This document shows positions 15,650 through 26,640 of a DNA stretch of 64,000 nucleotides, piece by piece. The translations under genes and the position numbers were made by a program. The notes beneath the pieces were generated by a model that was given only the letters and a program-made list of their open reading frames with translations, was not told the DNA's origin and ran no database searches. Within the stretch, counting starts at the first letter, position 1; each line of letters begins with the position of its first letter. This DNA is from Bigelowiella natans CCMP2755 (lineage: Eukaryota; Cercozoa; Chlorarachniophyceae), in the NCBI GenBank assembly GCA_000320545.1, contig ADNK01003099.1, positions 5,001 through 69,000 on the forward strand, read 5' to 3'.

Positions 15650-15975
15650 TGTAGCGCGTACCACTACGCGGGCACAAGTCACGTGCGACAACAAAGGGGT
15701 TGTCGCGGATATAGAATATAGATAACGTAGATATTAATACAGCATAGGCACGTGGGTTCCGGCGGGACTCATGGCAGCACACCGGAAGTGTGCTGCCCCA
15801 CGTGCGGCGGCATTCGCGAAAGCTTCGCGAATGATTACGCAGTGCACGATTTAATAAAAATATAATCTTTAATAAAAATAAACACAACTCTTCAAAAGGA
15901 AGCAAACGTGCCTTTCCCCCCCCCTGCCTACTTGTGCACGTAGCGCCTCGGCCTGTGAACACCTTACGCGCAACA
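15650..15975 (+). repeat. 5' LTR
   Basis: 326 bp, starting TGTAGCGCGTACC and ending CGCGCAACA. It includes two AATAAA-type poly(A) signals around 15852-15875 and an inverted GCGAA/TTCGC motif near 15812-15830. It matches the 3' LTR base for base as far as I can compare. Confidence 0.95.
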
Positions 15976-15980
15976 ACCTT

Positions 15981-15998
15981 TGGCTTCCACACACGGGA
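15981..15998 (+). promoter_or_regulatory. Candidate primer-binding site
   Basis: TGGCTTCCACACACGGG begins 5 nt after the 5' LTR. TGG is the complement of a tRNA CCA end. The matching tRNA is not identified here; the assignment rests on position and the TGG start. Confidence 0.5.
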
Positions 15999-16014
15999 AA
16001 CGATTTGACTAACA

Positions 16015-19000
16015 ATGTCACAGCAGCTAGAAGAACAGCAGGACTTTGGCTCGCAGGCCGTGCAAGGGCACGAGCAGAAACAGGAAAGGAAGGGCGATAC
16101 GGACGCTAAGGAAGGAGGAGGAACACCTCCACAGGCACCGCCGGGACCAGCACCCGGGATTAAGAAAGCAGATGCAGCAGCAGAGGCACTGGAGAACTTC
16201 TACGAGGCGGACGACGAGGACGTGGCCGCCGAAAGCAAGAAGGTCGTAATGGCATTACGAGCCTTGCGACCCAGGGCGAGCAACTACGCCAAACTGAAAG
16301 TATCGATAGAATACAAGTATCAGACACATGATGTTTGGGCAGCTATCATGCAGGACATCATGGATTACGAAGCAGACTTACCTCCAGAGTGGGCAGCTTT
16401 GTTTAGGAACGACGGGGGTCTGGGCGCCTCGCGGGGGACGACCCAGAGCACCGTCAAGCAGCAGCAGCCGGTACAGCGGAACACCCAGTTCATGTCTGTT
16501 AAAACAGCACCGGTTATGATAACGAAATACAACGGGAAAAGAGGTGAGGCAAGGAGGTGGTGGAAGAACGCTAGGAGTATACTCTGCGACTTTACCCCTA
16601 ACCCCACCGAAAACGACAAGCTCAAATGGCTAGCTATAATAAAGCAAGCCATGGACCTTTACGAGACAGGCAGGACCCGGATCAGGCAGCTAGAGAAAAT
16701 ACACACTACAGTTAGTGGGCTACGAGACGTTGAGGCGATAATGAAGGCTTTTGTAAATGAACAGGATGCTAACTCCCTACCCCAGGCTATTAGAAAATAC
16801 AGAGCAATGATGCAGCATGAGAGAGAACCTGTTAGAGACTTTGCCACGCGCTTCCAGGATATGATCGACGAACTACATGATTTTAATTACAACACAGGTG
16901 ATGATCAGGCAAGGTTTGAAGAGTTCAAGTTAAAGATAAAGGAATCCACTTACGTTACGGAGAAAGGCTACACCACGATGGAGGCAGCAGTGCAGGCTAT
17001 ATCCCTACGCGAGCAGGAGCAGGACCGCAAGTTTACCAGCCCTAAGGTACCTGGCATAGGAAACATTAACGCTATTAAGCCGCAGCGAGACTGGTACAAG
17101 GACAGGGAAGGTAACCGACGTTGCGGATACTGCTCACGTAAAGGGAAACACACCGCTAAAGACTGCAGAGACAGGAAAGAAGGACGACCCAGGATGACGA
17201 TCAGGCAGCTCAACGAACACTACGAGAAGTTAAAGAGAAAGAAAGGCAGAGGACAAGGATATAACAACAGCAAATGGCAAGGCAGCAACAACGGGAAGAA
17301 CAATAAATATAAGAACAAAAAGCAGAACAGTATCAATGCTATACAGCAGCAGATAAACGGAATATTAGATCACCTTAAGCAGGCGCCGACGAAGACAGCA
17401 GTACCAGCAACGCAGGACCAAGACAAGCCCATGACCCTAGACGACATAAAGAACTTAGGAGTATGCAACATTAATGACGAAGACGCTAACAGGACTATCA
17501 AAGTTGCTATGACCAAGGTTAAAGTTAAAGACAGCTACGGAGACTACAAGAAACTACCTGCCCTTTGGGATAGTGGCAGCATGCCGAAGTCCTTCATAAG
17601 CCTAAGCACAGTAAGAAGGTTAGGACTATTGGATCAAGTGACTAAGAAAGAACGTAAATATGCTCAAGCAGACGGAAGCTCTTCCATGAAGACCGTCGGT
17701 GAGCTAATGCTAAAGCTACAGATACCTGGCAGCGACGCGGAGACCCAAATCAAGACCCGAGTAGCCATGACTTTATCCATGGAACTACTCCTCGGACAGG
17801 ATGCCCTAGAAAAATTAGGGGGGATCATATCATTCTACAATCACAAGATATACTTTGCTAAGTTGCCAAAGAAGTCAGGCAGGACCATCAGCCAGAACAT
17901 GATACGGCTTGACGAGTGGACCTCTGAGTCAAGCGTTAATGCGTTAGAGTTTATGGACCTAGCGGACAACAAGCTACCTACACCTACCGAGCTACGGAAG
18001 AAGAACCCCGGCAAGACCATCCGACAGATAACGGAGCTACTGGACAAGACCCCCCCAGCTGATGATTGGGATATCGACAAAGGCAAAAAGTACATTAATA
18101 AAATATTAAACGAGAAGTACTCTGACATCACCAAGCCGACGACGAAGCCCTCCAGCAAGCTTACCCCAGTAAAGATCGAGCTAAAGAAGGGATACGAAGA
18201 GTGCATCATCAATGACCCAGAACATAGGCGACCGGAAGCGGACTGGGAAAAGATAGAGTGGCAGATCAATGAATGGGCAAAGGAAGGGAAGATAGAGCCA
18301 AGCAACTCACCATGGAACGTGAGACATGTGCTAGCTAAGAAACCTACTTACCCTTTCTTCCGCCTGGCGCACAACTTCATCCGCCACAACCGAGTAATAA
18401 AGAGGATCCAGACACCTACACCAAGGATAGATGACGTTATTGAACACGTCATAGGATACAAATACTACTCTTCCCTAGATAAAAATGAATCATACATGCA
18501 GACACCCATCCACAAAACCTCCCGCCCCATTACCGCGTTCTCCAGCAGGCACAGGAAGTGGCACTTCGTCGTATTCCCTTACGGCCTAAGCATATCAGGG
18601 GATGCGTTCAGTAGTCAGAACTACAGGGCATACACACATGATGGGATGGCGTCTGTGTTGTGGGTGTTTGTGTTTGTGTATGTGGATGATGACATAATAT
18701 GTACCAACACAGTCGTCGCTCAGATCTTCCTCCTGGAAAATATATTTATTAGGTTTGCACACTTCGGTTTTACTATTAGACTGCAGAAGTGTACATTCCT
18801 AGCTACAAGAATCAAGTGGTGTGGATATTACCTGGAGCAAGGCCGCATCACCCCAAACCCCGAGAAAGTAGCAGCACTACAGCAAGCCCCTAAACCTAAG
18901 AATGCAAAGGAGTTAAAGTCATTCTTGCAGACTGCAGCTTGGATACTACGTAGGTTCTCCCCTACCTACGCTAGGACTGCAGCTGCTTTTACTACTGCTT

Positions 19001-20988
19001 ACCGGAAGGAGAACTCTGTAGGCCTCAGCTTCGCTAAGGTGTGGGCCAAGGCTGGCCTTGATGCCCACTTCGATAACCTAATAAAGTTATGCAGCAACAC
19101 CCTATTGAATGCTAAGCTAGACACTACTAGACCAGCTACCCTATGGACAGACTGGTCTAAGCTAGGTATGGCTGCTGTACTTACCCAAGACCAGCAGATC
19201 ATACGGGTGTGGGGCAGGGCCTGCACAGCAGCTGAGGCCAAGTACAGCCCTACAAAAGGAGAGTATAAAGCCATGACTGAGGCGCAGAGGAAACTAAGAT
19301 ACTACCTGCTGTCGGTGCCCAGCTTCACCTTAATGACTGACCACAAGCCCCTCCTAGGCATCGACCGCAAGCTCGAAGCGCCTAACGATGAGTATGCAGC
19401 TATGAGGGCGGACACGGAAGAGTTTAGGGACAAGAGGACAGTGGTCTACGCACCAGGAGACAAGCAGCTTGCTGACTATTTCAGCAGGCTGTTCGAAAAG
19501 AAAGTCCCTACCCAGGTCACCCCTATGGTTAACGCGATTACCTTCGAGGACGGCGACTTCCTGCCTGAGCCAGAGGAGCTCCAGCACCTTCAAGAACACC
19601 TGGATAAATACAAACACAAGCATGAGGTACTTAGTGATAGGATATATGTATACACTAATAATGTTAGGCGTACCTACGTGCCACGGCGGACCAGGGGAGC
19701 CCTTCTCTTTACCGCCCATGGACCTGCACACGTAGGAGAAAACCATATCACTGCTCTACTCTACCATTACTACTGGCCCTACAAGCTAAAAGAGATAAGG
19801 ACATACCTGCGTGGCTGCAGGTGCTCCAGCTTGAAGGCGGCAGGCGTCGCCACCAAGGAGTCCAGCAAGAGCCGTGCATCTAAGAAAATCAAAGCAAGGA
19901 ACTTCTTAGATATCGTGCAAATTGATGTTTATAAGTACGATGGCTATCACTACCTTACCTTCGTTGATGTGGCCACTGGAAAGTGCTGGGTTAAAAAGAT
20001 TATCAAGGTCAACGTTGCTAAGAAGAACAAAGGCTTATATAAGCAGAGGCTTACTAACTGCTACCGTACCTGGGAGTCTGAGCTCCAGGCTATCCCTGAT
20101 GAAGTTAGCATAAACAAGATACCAAAGAAGTTACATGTGGATAATGAGACCTCTCTTCTACAGCTACCACACCCTAATATTGATGCCTCACCTGTATACT
20201 ATGCCCAGTCCAACTCCAAGGTAGAGCGACTCCACCGCACCTTGGCCAACCTAAGCAGGATAAATAGCACCACACCAGACAAGATACAAGGGTTAGTAAA
20301 CGACACCTTCACGTCTGGGGGAGGTATCAAGGATAAGGAGAGGGAAGAAGGCGACGACAACGACGACGATACCGAGAGCGAAGACGAGAAGGTCCCGTAC
20401 GATGGCCGAGTTCTAAAGGAAGGACAGTATGTTAGGGCCAAGGTAAATCTGAGATCGAGAAATAAACAAGACCCCTTCTGGGGTGGCGTTGCAAAGGTTA
20501 CCGAGAGGAAGGGGAGGAAGCAGTACTACATCTATGATGGGAACAGGGTCACCTTGCGCCACATCAGTCACCTAAAGAATTATGATATCGGTGAGAAGCT
20601 CCTAGAGGATGTTAAAGTAAACCCTACTGTGTGGGAGCGAGCAATGCCTTGTTTAGGACCCCGACCTAAGTTCGATGTGGAATATGGAAACAATAAGGTC
20701 AGGGTGAACGACGATTGGCGCATGAAGATTGTCTATCTAGGCTACCCTGGATTACGAAATATGGAGAGGGTAGCTATGAAAATAAAGGACGGAAAATATC
20801 AGCTACTCTACCTAGCTGTTCCCGACTTACCCTTTGAGCACTGGTATAAGGTCCTGGGGGACCTTGATGCAGAGGGCTGGTATGGACACGAACCTAAGGA
20901 CGAAGGTGAGTTCTGGGTAAGCGACAAAGGAGATAAGGTTAGAGAGGAATCTATTACCTGGTGGTTGGTGAAGTTCCGAAAGCGATGA
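16015..20988 (+). CDS. Gag-Pol polyprotein of the LTR retrotransposon
   Basis: One open frame of 1657 codons, 39 bp after the LTR. Domains in order: gag with acidic/Gln-rich N-terminus; a zinc knuckle CGYCSRKGKHTAKDC at residues about 370-384, spaced C-X2-C-X5-H-X4-C (one residue longer than the usual CCHC box); aspartic protease motif WDSGS at about 518; reverse transcriptase with SLDKNESY (about 820) and VYVDDDII (YVDD at 889-892); RNase H with TDWSK, KGEYKAM and MTDHKPL (about 1045-1110); integrase with HVGENH..YYWP and a CRC zinc ligand pair (about 1235-1275); and core residues D1304, D1376 and E1404. D1376 and E1404 are 27 residues apart, shorter than the canonical 35. A basic C-terminal region follows. 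Gag and Pol share one frame, so no frameshift is needed. No breaks are visible. Confidence 0.95.
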   Translation: MSQQLEEQQDFGSQAVQGHEQKQERKGDTDAKEGGGTPPQAPPGPAPGIKKADAAAEALENFYEADDEDVAAESKKVVMALRALRPRASNYAKLKVSIEYKYQTHDVWAAIMQDIMDYEADLPPEWAALFRNDGGLGASRGTTQSTVKQQQPVQRNTQFMSVKTAPVMITKYNGKRGEARRWWKNARSILCDFTPNPTENDKLKWLAIIKQAMDLYETGRTRIRQLEKIHTTVSGLRDVEAIMKAFVNEQDANSLPQAIRKYRAMMQHEREPVRDFATRFQDMIDELHDFNYNTGDDQARFEEFKLKIKESTYVTEKGYTTMEAAVQAISLREQEQDRKFTSPKVPGIGNINAIKPQRDWYKDREGNRRCGYCSRKGKHTAKDCRDRKEGRPRMTIRQLNEHYEKLKRKKGRGQGYNNSKWQGSNNGKNNKYKNKKQNSINAIQQQINGILDHLKQAPTKTAVPATQDQDKPMTLDDIKNLGVCNINDEDANRTIKVAMTKVKVKDSYGDYKKLPALWDSGSMPKSFISLSTVRRLGLLDQVTKKERKYAQADGSSSMKTVGELMLKLQIPGSDAETQIKTRVAMTLSMELLLGQDALEKLGGIISFYNHKIYFAKLPKKSGRTISQNMIRLDEWTSESSVNALEFMDLADNKLPTPTELRKKNPGKTIRQITELLDKTPPADDWDIDKGKKYINKILNEKYSDITKPTTKPSSKLTPVKIELKKGYEECIINDPEHRRPEADWEKIEWQINEWAKEGKIEPSNSPWNVRHVLAKKPTYPFFRLAHNFIRHNRVIKRIQTPTPRIDDVIEHVIGYKYYSSLDKNESYMQTPIHKTSRPITAFSSRHRKWHFVVFPYGLSISGDAFSSQNYRAYTHDGMASVLWVFVFVYVDDDIICTNTVVAQIFLLENIFIRFAHFGFTIRLQKCTFLATRIKWCGYYLEQGRITPNPEKVAALQQAPKPKNAKELKSFLQTAAWILRRFSPTYARTAAAFTTAYRKENSVGLSFAKVWAKAGLDAHFDNLIKLCSNTLLNAKLDTTRPATLWTDWSKLGMAAVLTQDQQIIRVWGRACTAAEAKYSPTKGEYKAMTEAQRKLRYYLLSVPSFTLMTDHKPLLGIDRKLEAPNDEYAAMRADTEEFRDKRTVVYAPGDKQLADYFSRLFEKKVPTQVTPMVNAITFEDGDFLPEPEELQHLQEHLDKYKHKHEVLSDRIYVYTNNVRRTYVPRRTRGALLFTAHGPAHVGENHITALLYHYYWPYKLKEIRTYLRGCRCSSLKAAGVATKESSKSRASKKIKARNFLDIVQIDVYKYDGYHYLTFVDVATGKCWVKKIIKVNVAKKNKGLYKQRLTNCYRTWESELQAIPDEVSINKIPKKLHVDNETSLLQLPHPNIDASPVYYAQSNSKVERLHRTLANLSRINSTTPDKIQGLVNDTFTSGGGIKDKEREEGDDNDDDTESEDEKVPYDGRVLKEGQYVRAKVNLRSRNKQDPFWGGVAKVTERKGRKQYYIYDGNRVTLRHISHLKNYDIGEKLLEDVKVNPTVWERAMPCLGPRPKFDVEYGNNKVRVNDDWRMKIVYLGYPGLRNMERVAMKIKDGKYQLLYLAVPDLPFEHWYKVLGDLDAEGWYGHEPKDEGEFWVSDKGDKVREESITWWLVKFRKR

Positions 20989-21029
20989 AGGTCTAAGGGA
21001 ATAAGGAAGGAAGGAAGGAGCAACGTGAC

Positions 21030-21039
21030 TTGGGGGAGG
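21030..21039 (+). promoter_or_regulatory. Polypurine tract
   Basis: TTGGGGGAGG directly abuts the TG of the 3' LTR, the expected place and composition for plus-strand priming. Purine-rich AAGGAAGGAAGGAAGG repeats lie about 20 bp further upstream. Confidence 0.7.
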
Positions 21040-21365
21040 TGTAGCGCGTACCACTACGCGGGCACAAGTCACGTGCGACAACAAAGGGGTTGTCGCGGAT
21101 ATAGAATATAGATAACGTAGATATTAATACAGCATAGGCACGTGGGTTCCGGCGGGACTCATGGCAGCACACCGGAAGTGTGCTGCCCCACGTGCGGCGG
21201 CATTCGCGAAAGCTTCGCGAATGATTACGCAGTGCACGATTTAATAAAAATATAATCTTTAATAAAAATAAACACAACTCTTCAAAAGGAAGCAAACGTG
21301 CCTTTCCCCCCCCCTGCCTACTTGTGCACGTAGCGCCTCGGCCTGTGAACACCTTACGCGCAACA
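21040..21365 (+). repeat. 3' LTR
   Basis: 326 bp, apparently identical to the 5' LTR. It is followed directly by CGTT, the right half of the target-site duplication. Confidence 0.95.
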
Positions 21366-21369
21366 CGTT

Positions 21370-21995
21370 CAGGTCATCCTTGCATCACACGATTCACACT
21401 TTGCTGTCAAAACTCAGACTTTGCATTTCAAAACTGAAGACGTGCATCTAATGATGAAAACAAGTCAGTTCAAATTTCAGATCCACATCGAACTTCTCCC
21501 GAAGCTGGAACACGAACGAAGCAATTCCAGCCCCTGCTGGTCTGCTGGCCCAGAAGAGTGCATGCAAGTGTCAATTTTGCAACAGCCACAACTCACATTC
21601 CTTTTTCTTTGGCAGTTTTGCTCTCACCGACAACTCAAAATGCCCAGGACGGCATTAGTTCTAGTGAATGATTAAATCGCAAAAAACGAAACACCAGAAA
21701 CAGTGAATGAGAAATGGGGATGGCACAGTCTGTCATCGGGTGCAAAGATCTTTGAAGACACGTTCTCAGCCTCACTCAATGCAGCGTCAATGGTAGCATT
21801 GCATTTCTGCATTGCGACAAGAAACAAAATGGAAAATCACTGCAGTACGCATGCAGATTCAAAAAGGAGCATAGATGACGATGACACGCGACTACAACTA
21901 ACTTCGGCGAAGGCACGTCGTAGATCCGCTTTCTGGTTTTTCCATGCCATGCGAATTAGGTTCTTCGCGAAAAGCATTACTTTGTTCACACGTCA

Positions 21996-22037
<42 letters not shown>

Positions 22038-22870
22038 CTACCTTTCAGGAGCAGCACAAACACACAAGCGGAGGAGCAACTACACTCGAGACTCGCAAAT
22101 TGGGTTTTGGTGATTTTACCTCATCGAAATTTCAAACGAGTCTGGTCGTTCGGAGCTAAGCATTGCGAGGGATGAAAAATATCCGTGCCTGTTCGCGCGC
22201 TTGGCTTCTTAGGAAGTAACATGTCGGGGCGACCACAAAACTCTTTCTTAGTTACCTGATTCAACGCAAAAACTATGGAGTTTGCCATGTCGTAAGATGA
22301 GATTAATGGTCATTAATTCAATGATAGCGAAGCAAGTTCAGAGCTATCAGATTTATTTCAGATTTTCGTCATGAAGATGTGATGCTCCATCAAAGGGGAA
22401 TTTTAAAATATGAAATGAGCTTTCGCATGTATTTGTAAATTCGGCCTTCATCTCATGATTGTAAATTTTCACTAGTATCTGCAAAAATTGACATTCTTAT
22501 TGATCCTGTCTGACCCGTAATATTTCTAATGGACGCAAAGAAGCATCCTGCACAATCCACGAAGTGTTAAATCTGCATCCCCTTCATCTTCTTTACCAAT
22601 ACTTAGACGCCATCAGACGAATAATAAGTAACAAATCTCATAGATAGATAGAATCTTCTTTAACAATTCTTGAAAACTGTTAACGAGTACGCAACAATCT
22701 CGTTGACAGATAGAAGTTTTGCTGATTAATTATGAAATGCATTCCATAGAAATTACGTTTCAAATAAACTAATAATCAGCAAACAAATAACGTTGAGGGA
22801 AAATTGCTCTTTGTCTGGAAACGAAACCGCGGATCCTCAAATCTCCGAATCTGGCCAGGATTCAAAAATT
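21370..22870. other. Intergenic region right of the retrotransposon
   Basis: About 700 bp similar in texture to the left flank (interrupted locus), including a GT microsatellite at about 22001-22035, and then AT-rich DNA. Short frames at 21421-21675 and 21703-22113 have no recognisable domain. The last 400 bp may hold the promoter and 5' exons of the next gene. Confidence 0.4.
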
Positions 22871-25476
22871 ATGTACACCAGAAAGCAGAATGTAGTTGTT
22901 GAATCTGAGTGCTTATGCGGCCAGTTTCACAAGGTAGGTAAAATTCTATGAATCAACGACGACTAAAATAAAAATTGTGCAAGTCACTAAACGTACCCTT
23001 ATCGAAATGCATGTGTTAGGGTTGGCCTGAGAACAGGATAAGGTATCTAATTTACAAAAATTCATCTAATGATAGGTTAAAAAGATGTATTTATGCAGAG
23101 ACTTAAAGATATGCTACCAGGCTCTTGAAAGCATCAGATTATCATGTAAAGATCACATGGAGCTCGAAAAGGTTTTCAAGACATCTCATGGAATTAGTGC
23201 TCGGTACGGACAGACAACTTTTGCATGATCCCAATTCTGTTATTTTATGTTTTATTCACTCAAATTAATAGCTTAAAAGAAGGGCAGCCTAAATGGATCG
23301 AACTCATGCGGATACTGCTCAAGATCGTTGGTCGAGAAGACTCCTATGCTAAAGCGGTCATCTGAGACAAATTGAAATCCTATTTAGTGAATATTTCCAT
23401 CCAGTGATAGAAGATTGCAAGGTTAACAATTGCAGACCAGAAATACTGAAGTAAAGTTAATGTATAGGCTGCTATAGAAGATCTTTGGAACTGGAAGAAG
23501 AAATTTGTTTCCATGCAGAAATCGTAAAACTCATTAAGATTAAAATCAAAAAGTTTAAAAATATACATTTTCAGGTTCCTACGTCAACATGGTATTGGTG
23601 TTGCAAACTTTATGGAGCTGGTAATATGGAAACAAATGTTTTGAAGAAAAATCGCTAATTCATAATAATCAGTGCTCAAATCTGGTCGATTCTATCTGGG
23701 ACGAGGTCGTTGAGGGAGTTCCAGTGAGAAAAATTCTTAGAGCCAATCCCCGTCAAAGGTCAACTGAGCCATCGGACCGACCTCCAAATTATCGGTAATG
23801 TGGTGTAAAATAACTCCTTTAAATCCTGCTGACCAGTTTTACATTAGGCCGTCAGATCAGAATGCTAGAAACTCTATAATTGCGTCCTCCACTGCTCACC
23901 GTCAGTCTAGTCCATCTCAAGCGTCAATTTTCGGCCATACCTTGCTATCATTAGCAGCTGAACACAAACGGAGGAAGGTGTTTGTTTCTTTATTGTATTT
24001 GATAATATAAAAGAACTTGAATATCAGTTTTTGGTTAAGGCTGCCGAAAACCAAGATGCACTATTTACGAATAATTGCCCACCCCCTCAAAAAAAACAAA
24101 GACTCACGCAAACCAATTATTCAAGAATGAAAAATTTTTCAAAGCCTTGGAGTCCTCCTCCAGCATTGCCGTCCAAACGAGTGGGGATGATGAGACAGTA
24201 TAGCGAAGAGCAAATTAATGTACAATCGCCAGTCAGAAGAGCCCCTTCATCTTTTCCAACGAAGTAGCGAGAAATATCATGATCTAGGGTTGAGATTTTC
24301 AGTCTCACATTGTGTTTACAAATAGGTCTGAAGCAACATTTGAATGTGTATGCGGACATATGCATTCCTGCTGGCCTAAGAACAGATCAAGAGATACAAA
24401 GGTAGTTAACATCACACTGTATACAAATTCGATGAAACACTTCAACAATCCTCTTTTGTAAAGGCATGTTTAAAAGCCCTTCTTAGCCTGAAGAAAAATT
24501 GTACCTCCTTGGCGGGATTGACTAGATGCTTGAAGCCAAGAACTAAAAAAGAGAAACCCCGTTGGGCCGAGCTTCAATGTTTGCTCATTCAAAGATTGCG
24601 GGCAATTTCCAACGCGGACCGATATGGCATATATCGCGCACATAGGGTAATTGTAAATATATTTCTATGTGGTTCAATTAAATTTCCCTGAAAATATTGT
24701 AGGACTTAAAACTGTGGCAAATAAGAATGAAATCAATTGCTTCGAAGTTTCGCTCCGTACACGGACGCACAGTAGAGGGATATGTCACTTCTGTAGGTAT
24801 TGCTATAGACACTCTGGTTAGTGATCCAGCTCAGCACGAAGTTCATGATGAAGCGGTAGGAGACAGACCACTTCGTGAGAGCGAACAAAGTTTGCTTCAA
24901 TTTCAAGAAGCTACGACAAATGCTGCTTGTGTTCCTCCAGCTGTGTCACGAATTTCGTCTTTTTATGAAACTTCACATCGCGTAAAAAAGCAGGATACAA
25001 GAAATAATCGAAGCAATGATGGCTTCACACCAGAACGTCACGTTCATTCTCGTTTGCCTTCATTGCCTGCATATGAAAACAAAGCTGTGATGAAATCCCA
25101 TGGAGAAATATTGGCAAATGCAAAATTACAAGAAGAGACTATCAAAATAGCCCTTTGTATTATTGAACGAAAACCTTATTCATGTCCCATATGTAATGAT
25201 CGCTTTCACAACATCGCTGCACTGACAACACATATAAAGTCCGGTTCCCATAGACCTAGTCAATGCCCTCCTTGCTTAACCCGTAATAATACAACAATAA
25301 GTTCAAAACCTTCAAGTAACAGTGCATCGACCAAGCTCTCTGGAAAAGATCTTAATACCTATTTTGGCCAACAAACAATTTTATCAAGGGGTAAAAGTGG
25401 TTTTCGCCCATTTACGAATGATTTAAGAATTATGCGCCCAAAGCAGGAAACATTGCATAGCCCTATGCACGCATGA
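22871..25476 (+). CDS. Unrecognised protein: duplicated CxCG/WP domain plus a C2H2 zinc finger
   Basis: At least nine exons. I do not recognise the family. Two copies of one domain can be aligned. Copy A (22871-23800): ESECLCGQFHK, GWPENR, DLKICYQALESI, KEGQPKWIELMRILL, DLWNWKKKF, LRQHGIGVANF. Copy B (about 24320-24800): TFECVCGHMHSCWPKNRSRD, KACLKALLSLKKNC, KEKPRWAELQCLLIQRL, DLKLWQIRMK, FRSVHGRTVEGYV. Shared features are C-x-C-G-x2-H, W-P-x-N-R, a helix around CxxAL, and KP+WxEL. Between them is a Pro/Ser/Gln-rich linker (about 23810-24268). The C-terminal exon (to 25476) carries one C2H2 finger, YSCPICNDRFHNIAALTTHI, and a basic Ser-rich tail. The start at 22871 is tentative. Probably nuclear and nucleic-acid related, by inference from the zinc finger only. 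Confidence 0.65.
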
Positions 25477-26640
25477 GGAAGAACCTAAAATTCGCAGATA
25501 CATGTTATTATTACATTGAACTTGGGGTTTCTAAAATTATCTAAAATAATTTAATTTGGACTAAATACTACTGACATCTACTGTTCAGCTAATAAAGCTG
25601 CACCGACCTTGATTTGGTCATGAAAACATAAGAGGAATTAACTAAAACAAACTGTCCACAAGAATATATTTAAATTTTTTTGGATATATTTCTCATTCCC
25701 AATCGCTGCAATCGATGCAGCAAGAGTACCATTGCCACACACTGCGGATAACCACAAATGAATGGTTTTTTGATTGTCATCGTTATCGATCCTGAACGAT
25801 CATATAACATACAAGTGACTGGAATTCTATTTAGATAACATGCATGCAGCCAAATGTCATTGAATGCCAGGGTCACCCTGAATGATAGACATGCAATACA
25901 CTATATATATATATATATATATATATTGTGTATTGCTGTGTCTATTATCTGATGTCAGCACAAATCGTTGTAACATTGTCATGTCTCCAAGATGAGTGTA
26001 CATTTTCTAAATATGCATAGCAAACATCCTCAGAGCTAGTCAGCTGCTAGCTAGAGCTGGCTAGTTGGAGGTCTAGAGGTGTGCTAGCATGTTGCGTCCG
26101 AGAAATTTATTTTTCGCTTATCTAAAGATCAAACTGCAAACATTGCTTTCCAAAGGCTCCACATTTCATCATTTCATGCACAGCGGACATTCTAAACACT
26201 CACAATCATCAACAGCTAGACAGGTGACCAGACAAATCTCTAGATCTAACTAACTAGCAGAAAGTGGATGAACTGTGACAGAATGATGCACATCTAGACA
26301 TGCTAGCATGTGAGCTAGCAGCACGCTAGCACGCTCACAGCTGGACAGCCTCACTAGCTAGCTAGCTAGCTTGCAACTTGATACCAAAAATGTCATCGCG
26401 CTTGCGAAATGCACATTGTCTTTTCGTGGAACGAATTCGAGCAAAACTTCATAATTAACAATCAATTACAAGTTCTGATGTTCGAAAAATATCTGTGCAT
26501 CTTGAATTCTTTTTATGAATTCAAGAAACAACTAGACGAGGCAACCAAAATAAACTGTGCTATCGCGCTAGCGTGCGTGAAGCATGTTTCGATGTCCATT
26601 GGGAACATTTCTTTACATATACTGTCTTACATTCTTTCAA
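25477..26640. other. Intergenic region with a palindrome-rich island
   Basis: Lies between two convergent genes. 25880-26400 is dense in CTAG and GCATGC words with a short CTAG array at about 26355-26372. An 84-codon frame at 26409-26663 shows no domain. No gene is called. Confidence 0.45.
25881..25937. repeat. AT run flanked by perfect inverted repeats
   Basis: CAATACAC, then an AT run of about 28 bp, then GTGTATTG, giving a long potential hairpin. The left half and its flank (GATAGACATGCAATACAC plus TATATATAT) recur at about 56731-56758, so this belongs to a dispersed repeat. Confidence 0.8.

Larger units (their letters stand above)
15646..21369 (+). mobile_element. Intact Ty3/gypsy-type LTR retrotransposon
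   Basis: A 5716-bp element (15650-21365) bounded by direct LTRs that begin TG and end CA, flanked by the 4-bp direct repeat CGTT (15646-15649 and 21366-21369). It has a candidate primer-binding site after the 5' LTR, a purine tract before the 3' LTR, and one gag-pol frame in the order gag, protease, reverse transcriptase, RNase H, integrase. That order defines the Ty3/gypsy group. By eye the two LTRs are identical, which points to a very recent insertion. Confidence 0.95.

Noticed and set aside
15450-15992. 180-codon minus-strand ORF across the 5' LTR, with a near-identical one at the 3' LTR
   Set aside because: It is just the LTR read backwards; it repeats at both ends of the element and has no domain.
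20199-20441. Minus-strand ORFs inside the retrotransposon coding region (for example 17841-18305, 19354-19746)
   Set aside because: They are antisense shadows of the intact gag-pol frame.
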